Shown: positions 1 to 12,295, numbered from the stretch's first letter. The stretch is DNA of 64,000 nt from Labia minor (GCA_963082975.1 OY720350.1:22415875-22479874), one strand, 5' to 3'. The notes: generated by a model not told the origin, from the sequence alone. Made by a program: numbers and translations.

Positions 1-212
1 TTGTCTCTTCTTTTTTGATCTGAGATATAATTAGAATTTTATATTTGATTTTAAGATTCCTATTATAATCTAGTATTTTCGTGTCTTTTAGTATTTTCAA
101 AAACATATAGAATAGTTTTTGATTTTCTGAAATTCTGAAATCATAAATAAAAATTATCATTTTTAAAATAAATATCCAATAAAATGGGACTACAATATTA
201 AACTAGATAAAT

Positions 213-450
213 TAACATACTATGAGCGGGGCGGGTATTTGTACCCGTTGCGGGGACTGCCACTTATAAGCGGGGCGGGTATTTATACCCGTTGCCACTT
301 ATATGAGGGATATATATTAGTTATCGTTTAAAATAAGTAATTTTAAGTGACACATATTATATAAGTGGCAACGGGTATAAATACCTGCCCGGCTTATAAG
401 TGGCAGTCCCCGCAACGGGTACAAATACCCGGCCCGCTCAAAGTGTGTTA
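213..450. mobile_element. Foldback element flanked by TTAA
   Basis: Two 91-bp inverted arms (213-303 and 360-450) with about seven mismatches around a 56-bp AT-rich loop. Each arm contains the G+C-rich unit GCGGGTATTTGTACCCG twice, itself a palindrome, so the whole folds on several scales. TTAA stands at both edges (212-215 and 448-451), which is the piggyBac-type target. No coding capacity. Confidence 0.7.
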
Positions 451-3312
451 ATAAGGATTCAAAATTAGAATTCAATTGTTAATTAGATTTTTTTATTTTA
501 TCATAAAATGTATTATTTTATTAGATTGTTATTTATTTTGTTTGATATTTAATTGAGCCATCCTCTCGGTGAAATGGAAAAGTTCAAAATTGAGATAAAA
601 ATTAAATGATCATGAAATTACTATCGCGAAAAGTACATGTAGTATATCGTTATAATAATCAAATTACAAATACAAATCATAATTCTATCACTTATTATAT
701 TTCTGTAAACGATAATGAAAATAAAAGTATGTATGAATAAAAAAAAAAAAAAAATAAAAATTAAAAAAAAGAAGACGTTTCGTTAAACTTTCTTGAAGTT
801 CAATGATATTCTTTTTTGTTTTATGCGAAAACTTCCAAGTCACGATGATTATCTGTAGTTCATTGATGATGATGCGATTTTCCAACACTTTCCCTTCATC
901 TTTTAATTAGCAAGTCATGATAAAATATACACTAATTTAACGTTTATTCTTTTGATTTATCCATTTACAAATGGTTTATCTATCTTTTTCTATTCATAGT
1001 AAAAACATTTTAAAGTACTTTATGACTGGAAATTATATTACATTGAAAATGAATTTTATTAAATAATAGAATTGTTGATGATCATTTTTAGTGAAATGTA
1101 AATTATGCATTCACAATTGAGGAAATATAAATAGATAATGAAGGAAGAGAATTTTATATTTTTGATTTTTTTATTCTATTATATAGTAGTATATTTATTC
1201 ATGCATATATGCAGTCAAAAACCTATAATCATTAATAAAATTGGATGAAACGCCTCGGGACGGAAATCTTTTTATTAAAATCATTGAATAAATCAGCAAA
1301 AGTTTTGTAAATGATTGCAGAATAAAAAATAATTGATTCTCATGTAAAATTCATAAACTACATAATATACCTAATATGTTTATTATTTAAAATTCGTCAA
1401 GAAGCATGTTTTGATTTTTTTGTTATATAAATATTCATTATGAAATATTTTGTTATAACGAAAATTTTTTTTTCAATTATTTAAATTTATTTTTCTTTTT
1501 AATGACATGACAATTAAAAATCATACGAGTATATAAGTAGACAAACTTTTTTTTTAAATTGGTAAAAATTAATTATAATTAAAATTTTATTTAATTTAAA
1601 TAAATTATAATAATGAATAAATTTATATTTTAGAATTAAAATAGATTTTATTCATTATTTATTATCATTCAAACTACATAATTAAAACTTTAAACAAATT
1701 TTATGAGCAAAAAGAATCATTTAGTTAAATTCAATTTATTCAATAATTATTTATTACTTTTTACTCAATTTTAAAATTAATTTTACATATTACATTAATT
1801 AACAGTTTATAAAAAAAATCTCTTCTAGTAACGCGAATTGAAACCGAATCTCCTGGGTGAAAGTCATTAGATCTTAATAAATTTGAAGCGAGAATTTCCA
1901 TAAAAGCCTTATTTAAATTTACTTATTCAAAATTAATTAATTACTTAAAATTTTAAATATTTTCGAATTATGATTCAAACAGACATACAATATGAGTATA
2001 AAAAAATGATTTAAAAACATTCAAAATACTATAAATATATTAAAATTAATATTTAAAATCGCGAACGAACTATTTTATATATATATACACGAGGTGAAAA
2101 GAAAAGGTGAAAAGGTGAATTTTAAATTTTCGTGGGCTGTGTACATTCGATTATCGAATTTTTTTTTTTTTTTGTTATGTTGGTACACATATGTTTCACA
2201 TTGTCAGCCATTTTGGATTAGTAGTTTGTTTTAGAAAACTGAAAAGTTAGTCACGTTTTGTGTGTTCTTTGAACAGACTTCGTATATATATATATATAAG
2301 ATACCGATAGTAAACTTGAAGGGTTTTGGTCGTATGAACTACTTTCCTTCAGCCACCCCTTTTCCGACAAAACTTCATTTAAATTAAAATCATTCTAATG
2401 TCCTTCTATCAGATTCTATCCAATTTTATATTGTCAGTCTTCGTGGTCGTTGTCCAATTGGTTTCCCTAAAAACAAATTTCACACTAAAACCTTGCTTCA
2501 CCTCATCGATTTTAACGATTTTAACGAGTTATAACATTCATTAAATGAAGATAATTAAAACATAAATATTACTTTTAAATAAGAATATATTTGAAAGTAC
2601 AAAATGTACTATATTTTTTAAGTCTGTGTAAATTGCAAGGACATCGTTAAAATTATCACAGTATTCGATTGAGGACAACAATCTGAATGTTTAGAGATTT
2701 TATTAGGTATAATAAAGGTATAAGATTTAAATTAAGCAATATTATAAATTAATTCTAAGAAAGGGATAAGAAATACAGACTGTAAAATTTAAAAACATAT
2801 TACTAGGAATTAAGTTTGAGAAGAAATTCAAAAAGAATGATTCAAATTACATCACATATTACCTGAGGTTAAAAAAACGATTGAAAAAAAAAAACTATGA
2901 TCTCAATTTGACAACCGCCCTTATTATGTGGGAGAAAATATTGGATTACTCACTTTTTTTTAAAACTGATTTGTGTATATATTTAAAATGATTTCGAAAG
3001 ATTAAACAACCATAATTCAATTTGAATTATATATCCTTATAAATTGTCTATTTTAGAGACTTTCAACATGCTGGTAGATATATTGATATAATTATATTTA
3101 ATTTAGTTCTTAATAAACATTTGAGAAATAAATATTTTTAATTTTGTAACCTATCTTGGAATACGACAATACATAATAAACATTTAATATTAAAATTTAT
3201 ATGTATTTACACATTATTTATTTGATATGACACAATATGGGGGGGGGACTATCAGGCAGAGTAAAGTTTATTTTTTTTCGTAATTACTACGCTAAATAGG
3301 GCTCTCTAAAGT
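451..3312. other. AT-rich intergenic stretch without recognisable gene
   Basis: Only homopolymer and TA runs; frames are chance. A G run at 3239-3248 precedes the hAT-type element. Confidence 0.7.
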
Positions 3313-3320
3313 CTCTATGC

Positions 3321-4080
3321 CAGAGATTCTCAAACTTTTTGAAGTTGGTACCACAGAAACTTACTTAAAAAATCTGGAGTGTCTCCATTCGACTATCTCG
3401 CAACTTTGAATTGGAATAATCAACATATATATTTAAATTAAATGTAATTAATTATAAATTATAAATTAAAATTAATAAATAATATTTATTAAAAGAGCGT
3501 GTGTTTGGCTCTTTGTTGATGGGACCACGATACGTGCTGGCGCTTGATTGCCAGCCAACGTGTTAAAAAATTAATTCCGGTACTTTCAGAGTTTCAATTA
3601 AGCTGAAATTCTATATATAGCAGTTCTATACAATTTTTAATCATGTGAAAAACTATCAAACATATATCTTTATTCTTACGGTCACTTTAAAGGAAAAAAA
3701 TCAAAACGTTGTAGGTAATGACCCTCTTCCGGTTGAGCTACATTCGTCAAAAGTTGAGAGAAAAATACTAATTTTGAATAATGTCCGTATACCAAATTTC
3801 ATCATTCTAGCTCAAACCGTTTTTGCGTTATCTTGCCTACATACATGCACATATATATATATATATATATAGACATTTTTCTCAACCTTACTAGTGAAAA
3901 TGTTTCATGAACCTTCAAAACGTATAAAAACATCAAAATCTCGACATCGAAAATTTTCGTGATCGCAATACTATCTCTGGCGAGATTGTAAAAAGTTCAG
4001 GTACCACTAAAATGATTTCGTTAGGTTATAAGTTATAAGGTACTATCAGTGATACATGTACCAGAATTTGAGAACATCTG
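3321..4080. mobile_element. hAT-type element interrupted by HINE-B
   Basis: Terminal inverted repeats CAGAGATTCTCAAA and TTTGAGAACATCTG (12 of 14 match). Flanked by CTCTATGC (3313-3320) and CTCTATAC (4081-4088), an 8-bp target duplication with one mismatch, as expected for hAT. A HINE-B copy (3370-3994) occupies most of the inside, so the hAT element is only about 135 bp of its own sequence and non-autonomous. Confidence 0.75.
3370..3994 (-). mobile_element. HINE-B copy 1, inside a hAT-type element
   Basis: Reverse orientation: CTGGAGTGTCTCCATTCGAC at its 3' end and CGAGATTGTAAAAA at its 5' end, with an AT microsatellite core (3849-3870). Long frames in it are chance. Confidence 0.78.
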
Positions 4081-4334
4081 CTCTATACTATTTATTAGGA
4101 TCAATTTTGTGCACATTTTTTGCACATTTGGTGCACTTCTATGAAATTCAATAATATATATATATGTATATAAATTAACATTGAGTAAATGAAGAAATAT
4201 TAAATAATTGAAAAAAAAATAATTACCTAAATTTTAAAAATTAATTTATTAGTAAATTTAAATCTGAATAGTTTCAATAGTAATATTTGTAATATTAAAT
4301 AAAATGTGATAGATATAAAAATATTTAATATGTA

Positions 4335-4991
4335 TTTTTACCGACCGACGATAGTAAGGGAGGTATTGTTTTCACACCAAATTTCACATGTGGAGATTTT
4401 TACATATCTCCACGAATCATGCATTTTCTAAACAGAAAAAAGTATTTTTAGCATGATGTCTGTCCGTCTGTCCGTCCGTCTGTCCGTCTGTCCGTCTGTC
4501 CGTCTGTATAGATGTGTACAGCCTGAACGGCTCAACCGATTTTGATGAAATTTGGTATATTTACTTAATGCATCAGTGGGATGAATTGATCAACTTTTGG
4601 TGCAATTCCGGAAACCGGAAGTGGTAGTATTAGCGATCGACGATAGGAAGGAAAGGGTTATTTTCACACCAAAGGAGATTTTTTTATATATTACCACGAA
4701 TCATGCACTTTGTATTGGTTTTATCCTCGAGAAAAATCATATTTATTAGTTTTTTCTTGATTTAAAATTATATGACGTCATCCAGCCATTCATGACGCCA
4801 CAGCCTGGTCTTGCATATATATTATAAATAAAATAAAATTAAAAATGTTTATATTTATTATTTATGTATCCATATCTGTTTTTTATTACATTAATAGATA
4901 TATTAAAATTATTTGAAATTGTTTCTGTAGCTCGAAATTAATTTATTTCAAACCGTCGGTCGGTTCGGACCTGGCCACAGGTCAACTTATT
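4335..4991 (+). mobile_element. HINE-A copy 1 (Helentron-like non-autonomous element), full length
   Basis: Starts TTTTTACCGACCGACG, with the 11-base ACCGACCGACG repeated inverted near the end as CGTCGGTCGGT. The core is a GTCC/GTCT microsatellite (4458-4505), the 3' end has the hairpin GACCTG-GCCA-CAGGTC and the last bases are AACTTATT. Sub-terminal inverted repeats, a GTCY core and a 3' hairpin are the DINE-1/HINE plan. No reading frame of note. Nearly identical to the copies at 18671 and 63645 apart from core length. Confidence 0.85.
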
Positions 4992-5454
4992 CTTTTTGGA
5001 AATATAATGATTCAATATTTCTTATAAACTTATAAAAAAAGTTGTTTTTTTTATAATTACTAAAAATTTATACAAATTTTTAGAATTTGATGCAATTTTA
5101 GGTAAAATTACCTTTCTAAGAATGGAAAAAGCACTATTCATTACTCACTAACTTAAATATTAATATTTTCAAAGAATAAATACATCATATTCATTCATCA
5201 GTGGACTATATAGGTATATATACCTACATAAACAATTTTTATTCAATTTTATAGTAATAATAAATAAATATATTTATAAATTGTTAATCATGAACGCAAT
5301 ATATTTATTTGTATATGTGAAAGTTGATTAAATCTATGATTAATATTGATTTTATTTATTTTTATATGTGTTTATTTATAAAATGCATAATATAATATTT
5401 AATAATATCTATTCTTTTATATATTTATGTAATTATAATTTATATTTTATCATT

Positions 5455-5720
5455 GAGAATATCATTGAGATATCATTGAGAAGAGAGGAGCATGTGATGC
5501 TGGAGAGGAGAGGATTGAACGTTGATCTCTGGAGAGAAAGTCTTTCAATGCAAGGGTCTTACTTCTTACGTGATTCGCTGCTTCGGCTGCTGTTGCTGCT
5601 GCTGCGGAAAGGAAAAGGAAACCAGTAAGAAAACGAGCCAATTTCCTAATCACTTTCCAAGTTCATTATGACATCCCGGACCTCCTCTCTCCCTCTCCAT
5701 ATGTGTTGGTCACTAAGCTA
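5455..5720. other. Isolated G+C-rich patch, candidate non-repeat exon or regulatory block
   Basis: Stands out from flanks of about 80% A+T. On the minus strand a strong pyrimidine tract and acceptor (CCTTTTCCTTTCCGCAG) precede a CAG/CAA-rich stretch and a donor-like GTAAGAAG about 32 nt later, which would make a poly-Gln micro-exon. Frames on both strands are short. Nothing else nearby supports a gene. Confidence 0.25.
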
Positions 5721-6000
5721 GAGATTAGATAACAAAAAAAAAAAAAAAAAAATAGATAAATAAAATGAAATAAAACAAAAATAAATAAATCAATTTTCTA
5801 TTAAAAATCTGGACGACAAAATTAATTGATTTGTTTATATATTTGTTTTATTATTTTGAAATATTTTTATTGTATTTTATTAATTTACAAAAAAATAATC
5901 ATATTTAAGTTTCTAATGAGGAATAAAATAAATATGCAAAATAAAAAACACCTGTCTATTGCAAAGAAATTTATATTTCACCATACTTAGTATTTATAAA

Positions 6001-6427
6001 ATATCTATCTCTGTGGCCCTACAGAACTAGATAATTCTTGGCCGCAGCAACCACATTCCTCTAAGTACCCCTATCCTGAGCTACACCCATTCAACTCCTA
6101 TTTTCTACCATCTCTCTCACGTTCCTTCCTACACCCACCCCGTCCTTGGTCTTCTAAGCGAGGGTTTCCCAATCGGTCTCCCTACAAATATATTTTTCGC
6201 ATATCTATCATCACTCATTCTTACTATATGCCATGCCCATTACAACCTTATTGATTTTATTACTCTAACTATGACTAGAAAAGTAGAGGTTATGCAATTA
6301 CTCTCGTTATGCAGCCTGCCTCATCTTTCTTTGGCCCATAAATGCTGTGAAAAATCATGTTTTCAAAATCTCTAAATCTACTCTCATCTCCCAAGGTCAT
6401 AGACCACGCCTCAACGACAAAATAATT
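6001..6427 (-). pseudogene. RTE-like retrotransposon, 3' fragment, decayed
   Basis: Reverse complement of the same 3' region, from GAGGCGTGGTCTATGACC to the edge GGGCCACAGAGATAGATA at 6002. Multiple stops and small indels. Confidence 0.78.
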
Positions 6428-6429
6428 GT

Positions 6430-7200
6430 TTTATTTATTTTATTTTTGATTATTTATAAAATAATACAAATAAAATATATTTTGAGCATTTTGAAGTGTA
6501 CAATTTTAAAAAAAATAACAAATATTATATTTAAAGTAAATTTAATTATTAATTAATTAATTAATTTAATTAAATTATAATAAAAAAGACAGAAGAAATA
6601 ATGAAATATACCAGTACTAATACGAATTAATGTTTATGAGGGGAAGATTAGTAAGAGAAATAAAATAAAAATTCAGAAAAACATTTTTTTTTAAATAAAT
6701 ACTATATCACAATATTTTTCTGAGTTTAAACATATTCAATAACTTAAGAGGTATCTAATTATCTATTTTAATCAATGTACCCTATAATTATTAAACTAAT
6801 TAAGTGGTATAAAAGTATATAAGAATAAAAATGTACAAAACGTAGGTAGACAAATAGAGCAGAAGGGGGGGGGGGTAATAGTGGATGATTTTGTTTATTT
6901 ACTTTAATGAATTCTGTTGAAAACTATATTTTAAAGTATATTAACAAAAAATTTTGTGTAAAATTTGAATATATATTTTTGCTATTTTTAGATGTAATTC
7001 TTTTATAAAATGAAATGAAATAATACTGATAAGGTCCACTGAAAATACAAAAATTAGATTTTACACATTTTTGTGTCTGATCATGTTTGGTTCTCTCTCC
7101 ATTTCTCTTTTTTATTGTTTTGTTGATTGTTTGATGAGTTTTAATTTACATTGTTTTTTTATTATATATAGTTGTTCATCAGAATTTAATAAAATGTCAT
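6430..7200. other. AT-rich stretch, nothing recognised
   Basis: Contains a G run (6866-6876) and short chance frames; no repeat family seen. Confidence 0.6.
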
Positions 7201-7209
7201 CGCATAGAT

Positions 7210-7504
7210 CAGTGATTCCCAGAGTGGGCGGTGCCGCCCCCTCATGGGCGCTGGAGCGATCCAGGGGGCGGTGATGGTCACAGGTGCATTTAGGGAAAAT
7301 TACTTGTATATTACTTTTCTATTCTGAGATCAATAAATAGATATATAAATTAAATGTTTCTAATTTACATCTTTATTTATAATATTTTGCAAATAAATAC
7401 ATTTCTCTTTCTATTAAATTAAAAAAAGATAATTTTCAAGGGGGCGCTGAGTAAATTTTTATCTGGAAAGGGGGCGCTTGGCCAAAAAGGTTTGGGAACC
7501 AATG
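7210..7504. mobile_element. hAT-type MITE with 8-bp target duplication
   Basis: 295 bp. Ends CAGTGATTCCCA and TGGGAACCAATG, followed inward by GGCGGTGCCGCCCC and GGGGGCGCTTGGCC. The duplication GCATAGAT is perfect at 7202-7209 and 7505-7512. The AT-rich middle has no frame. Confidence 0.9.
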
Positions 7505-7740
7505 GCATAGATAGATAGGTATATATAATTTATTTTAGGTTCTTAAATATAATATAAAGATTCAATTATTTCATTATTTATTTTATTTCTAGATTATTTT
7601 GATTTTATTTTCGATTTTTAAATCTTGTTCAATTTTATATCTAGGAAAATGGTTAAAGCCGAGGTCATATCAAAAAAATAAAAATCATAATTTATTTAAA
7701 TATTTATATATTTACTTATTTATAATGTAATTTTTTATTT

Positions 7741-7895
7741 TATTGAAGTGAAAACTTCTTTAGCGGCGTTGAGCACTTTTGCGGGATGGGGAAAAAATAT
7801 AGATTTCGCGTGAGATTCCAAAACGACCGACCGTTCCAAAACGACCCGACCGACCGACCCGACCGATATACGCATGCGCAATACGCCAGAATGTT
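7741..7895 (+). repeat. Repeat edge with CTTCTTTAGCGGCG motif
   Basis: Begins TTGAAGTGAAAACTTCTTTA and GCGGCGTTGAGC, then GACCGACC-type tandem text (7827-7865) and ACGCATGCGCA. The start is shared with the edge at about 20306-20333 (inverted) and partly with 18529. Probably the 5' end of a Helentron-like element, otherwise lost. Confidence 0.45.
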
Positions 7896-8128
7896 AGACA
7901 CTAACCTTCTGATACATTCTTTACAAAATTTTACATCTTTGCCATATTAAATATTATTATTTATATTTACATTAATAATCAGTATTACTAAATTATGTAT
8001 ATATAAAATAAAATTTTTAATATATTATTATGTGTTAAATTATATTAAATTAATTTCTAATATATTTATATAATTTAAAATTAATTTCAGAATATATATA
8101 TATATATATATATTAAATTATATACTAT

Positions 8129-11002
8129 ATTTTTTTTTTTTTTTTTTTTTGTACAGGAGTTGAAAAACCTTCAGAAGGTACCAGTGGGGAGTGCTTAGTC
8201 TAAAGCAGAGATGCGCCCCTCCTGGTTATGTGGGATTTTTACCTCACTAAAAACACTCTCCTGTGGGCCACGGAGAATCCCAGACCGGAACCCTTTCGGA
8301 TGACTTCAGTCTGGGCCGAGCTTTGGGCATTTTCGCTTCTCCTTAGTCTAAGCACCCCTCATGTCTCTTGGTTCGCAGCACCTCCTCCACAAATTCAGCT
8401 ACGGCTTTCCACTTGTCCTTGCTCTGTAGCATTACGGATATGATAGAATCCGGTGCTACAGGTCCGACGCTGGTTGTAAGACTCCTCTTTTTTGTGATGA
8501 ACCGCGAGCATTCGAAGAAGGTGTGATGAGCGGTATCCTCGCTACCCCGGCACCAGAGACAGAAGGGTGAAGCGACTTTGTTCATTTTAAAAAGGTATGC
8601 CCGGAAGTACCCATGCCCTGTAAGAAATTGGCACAGGTAAAAATTTATATCTCCATGGCCCCTGTCAAACCAGGGACTAATTTCCTTGTCCATTGCCCAA
8701 GGTTATCTTCCCAACGACTCTGCCAACGCTGTAGTGTTTCTTTCCTTGCCTCTTGCTTGTTAATTCTGGTCAGGAAAATTGTTCTTCTTTCTTCAGCTAG
8801 AAGATCTATAGGAATAACTCCTGCTATTAAGAGGACCGCCTCCCCATCAACCGTTCTATAGGCGCTGGTAATTCTCAAGGCACATTTTCGTTGGACCGAT
8901 AGTAACCTTTTCCTATATTTCTTAATCCTCATGGCAACAGCCCAAATCTCCGATCCATATAACATCATCGACTGGGCAGCCACCATAAGCAGTCTTCTCT
9001 TGCTCTGACTAGGACCACCGGTATTTGCCATCAATCTCGACAGAGAGGCCACAGCCTTTGCCGCGTTGTCAGCTATATTCCTGATATGATTCCAGAAGGT
9101 TAATTTGCCATCCAGAATCATACCAAGATACTTAATTGATTTCTTCGCCTGGACCTGCTCAGTGTCGACGACCATTGATATTTCCGTGGGAATTCTCTTC
9201 CGAGTGATAACCACGATTTCCGTCTTTGCCATCGCGAGCTCCAAGCCGTGATCTTCCATCCAGGCTCGAACTCTTCTCATGGTCATGTTGAGTTTGAGTT
9301 GAGCTAACTCCGTAGTTCGAGCTGTTATAACTGCGGCCGTGTCGTCTGCGTAGCCCACTAGAAACACATCATCAGGCATGGTAAGACGAAGTAAACCATC
9401 ATATGTGACATTCCACAGGTCCGGACCGAGAATAGACCCTTGCGCAGCTCCTGCAGTAATCCTCTTACGAGCTTTTCCATCGGATGTTTCATATGTCAAG
9501 TTGCGATCCCTAAGATAGTCTCGTATTATTCTTAGAAGATACTCCGGAACATCAAAGTTAACTCGCAGAGCTTGAATCATATCCACCCATCTAGCTGTAT
9601 TGAAGGCATTACGCACGTCCAGAGTGACCAGAAGCACCAATGGTGTGTTCTGTGAACATCCTATATTTCTAGCCTGTTCGACGGCATCAACTACTTTAGA
9701 GATGGCGCTCATCGTGGAGTACCCTTTACGAAAGCCGTGTTGTCGATGTGAAAGGTCACCAGCAGCTATTATTGCTTCCTGAAGTCTAGGTCTTAACAAC
9801 TTTTCCAGTAGCTTCCCTGATGTGTCAAGCATACACAATGGCCGATATGCAGAAGGAGAACCGGGATTTCCTTTCCCCTTAGGAATCAAAGCGAGTTTAG
9901 CCGTCTTCCATCTTGAGGGGAAGATTCCAGTTACCAGGCAGGCATTGTACATTTCAAGAAGAGGCCCGGCTTCTTTTCGGGCAATCACTTTGAGTGCCTC
10001 AACTGGCACCCCATCTGGTCCAGGAGCCCTCCCACTCTTCATCGATTCAACCGCTGTTTTCAGTTCTTCATTTGTGAAAACTGGAAAAACTCCAACCATC
10101 GAAGTGACTATCTCTTCCGGTCTTTCCGGGTGACTAGGAAATAATGTTTCGACAATTTCTCGCATGGTGTGAGCGTTCATTTTACCAGAAGAGTTCATGA
10201 GGTTCAGCTTTCGCATCACAATTTTATAGGCATTTCCCCATGGATCGTGATCTACCTCCTCGCAGAGTTTTCGCCAGCTTCGGCGCTTACTCTCTTTGAT
10301 CGCATTAGCGAGAGCCTTCTTGGCTATTTTGTATTCAGCAGCTAGAGTTGGTGCATCAGATTTGTTTCTGGACCGCTGTGCTCTTCGCCTAGAAGCTAAA
10401 GCTGTGCGTCTTAAGCTCGAAATTTCATCAGTCCACCAATAAGTTTGGCGTCTCCTACCAGGCGGCTTGCGTAAAGGCATCGATGATTCACATGCCTTGT
10501 ATAGAGCTTTCATTATTTTCGCTACCATTTGTTCCAGAGAGTGACGGTCCATGTGCTCAGCTGATTCCGGCGTCACTCCAGCTAACCCAGCTCTCCACGA
10601 CTCCACCAGCTTGTCCTCGTCAAGTTTTGACGTGTTCCAGCGAGGGGCAGGGCGACCACCACCACTTTGTTTTTGTTTCTCATCTGTAATTTCAAACAGG
10701 ATGTAGTTATGGTCGCTGGCTGTATAGTCCTCTAGAACCCTCCATCCCTCTACCTTATGCGCCAGACATTCAGAGACCAGAGTAATGTCTGGGATCGACA
10801 TTCCAAAACCAGCTCTTCGGTACGTAGGTGTCATTCCCCTATTCATTACCAAGAGATTTAGCCTAGAGGCCATCTCTAAGGTATATTTTCCTCTTGAGTT
10901 CTGAGTCTGCATCCCCCACTCCAAAGCCCTAGCGTTAAAATCCCCGGCGACAACAAATGGTCCATTCAGAGCGCGAAGGGCATCCTCCAGTTTATCTAGC
11001 TT
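8129..11002 (-). mobile_element. R1-clade (APE-type) non-LTR retrotransposon, 5'-truncated
   Basis: Minus-strand element ending in a poly(A) tail (the T run near 8129-8150) after a 3' UTR of about 190 bp. It begins abruptly near 11002, inside the apurinic-type endonuclease domain, and a stop codon lies just outside the join, so the 5' half is missing. This is the normal result of incomplete target-primed reverse transcription. A B-family fragment begins about 35 bp further right. Confidence 0.88.
8346..10999 (-). pseudogene. R1-like ORF2: partial endonuclease, reverse transcriptase, CCHC; one frameshift
   Basis: The readable protein starts in the end of the APE endonuclease (VVAGDFNARALEWGM), continues through the reverse transcriptase with GRAPGPDGVPVEAL, YRPLCMLDTSGKLLEK, TLDVRNAFNTA, AAQGSILGPDLWN and the catalytic GYADD (about codon 525 from 10924), then YGSEIWAVA and the RRTIF region. 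Near 8660-8680 the frame shifts: the text up to 'WTRKLVPG' continues in another frame as 'WFDRGHGDINFYLCQFLTGH', followed by a C-x2-C-x8-H-x4-C knuckle near 8520-8575. The body is otherwise free of stops, so the copy is rather recent but dead: it lacks its 5' half and has one indel. Confidence 0.87.
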
Positions 11003-11035
11003 TTAATATATATTTTAATAAATTAATTTTTAAAT

Positions 11036-11524
11036 ATGTGTGTGTGTGTGACCGTAAAAATAAAGATATATGTTTGATAATTTTTCACATGATTAATAAT
11101 TGTATAAAACTGCTATATATAGAATTTCAGCTTGATAGAATCGCTGAAAGTACCAGAATTAATTTTTTAACACTGGAAATCTCACGCGCCAACACGTGAC
11201 GTGGTGCCATCAACAAAGAGCCAAACACTCCACTATCCACTCGACTATCTCGCAAATTTGAATTTGATTAAATAATATTTATTAATTTAAATTAAAATAT
11301 AATTTAATAAATATTATTTATAACATCAAAAACATCAAATCTCAACATCGAAAATTGAATTGCTGAAAGTACCAGAATTAATTTTTTAACACTGGAAATC
11401 TCACTTCGCTGGTTTAATAAATATTATTTATTAATTTTAATTTATAATTGAATTAATTTGATTTAATTTAAATTAATATATGTTATTTAATCCAATTCAA
11501 ATTTGCGAGATATGCTGAATATGC
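11036..11524 (+). mobile_element. HINE-B copy 2, rearranged fragments
   Basis: Contains the B-family GTGT core and 3' body, but the segment with CTGAAAGTACCAGAATTAAT occurs twice (11141-11170 and 11361-11388) and the 3' end has decayed. Probably two overlapping or internally duplicated copies. It lies just beyond the truncated 5' end of the R1 element. Confidence 0.6.
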
Positions 11525-11852
11525 TTTTAAATAAAAAAAAATTTCAAGAAAGTAATTGGAATTATTAATATTAAGAATCAATAAATAAATTTATTAAATA
11601 TACATTTAAACATGTAAATTAATCTATATATAAATTTAATAAATATTCAAACAATAATTGAAACAATATAAATAAAACGATTCAATATTTTACTTACATT
11701 GTGATTTATATTTTTATTTTTATTACAACTATTATTATGGGTATGTTATTTTTGGCAGTTTAAAAAAAATTAAAAATATTAATAAAATTTATCAAAATAA
11801 TAAGTTGAAAAGATTTCCAATTATTTTTATTTATTTATTGTAAATTTTTCAA

Positions 11853-12295
11853 TGTAACCATGGTAACCATAAATAGACTTTTACCAAAATATTACTATTT
11901 AAATTAATTTTGGATTTAACTACACTAAAACCTTCCCTGGGACGCCCACAACAATCCCTGAAAGTTTCATCGCAATCGGACGGGTAGTTTTTGAGTATTT
12001 GACAGACACACACACAGACAGACAGACAGACAGACAGACATATATATATATATTCATACACATCGTATTTTTAATATTTTTGTAATAATTATGAATTTTA
12101 TATATATATATATATACGTATATAAATTTCATTTTTCTCGTGAAGCTGGTGCGCATTCCGTCTGCTTTCAAATTTCTTACGCACAAGTTTTCACTTCTGT
12201 CGGCCTGTCCCACGACTGCCAATTCGACTTTTATTTTTATTATTTTGCGTCTGGGCAATCTAGGATCACGCAAAGCTCCCATATACAAGGATATT
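11853..12295. repeat. Unclassified repeat with GACA and TATA cores
   Basis: A block of moderate G+C around a CACA/GACA microsatellite (12001-12040), with GGGACGCCCAC on one side and GTCTGGGCAATCTAGGATCA on the other. The text before the microsatellite (CATCGCAATCGGACGGGTAG) resembles the sequence next to cores in HINE-like elements, but clear ends were not found. The frames here are chance. Confidence 0.4.

Noticed and set aside
11849..12288. Frames of 60-120 codons around the GACA microsatellite
   Set aside because: They consist largely of translated microsatellite (Tyr/Ile and Cys/Val runs) and differ between frames; no domain is visible. Treated as a repeat.
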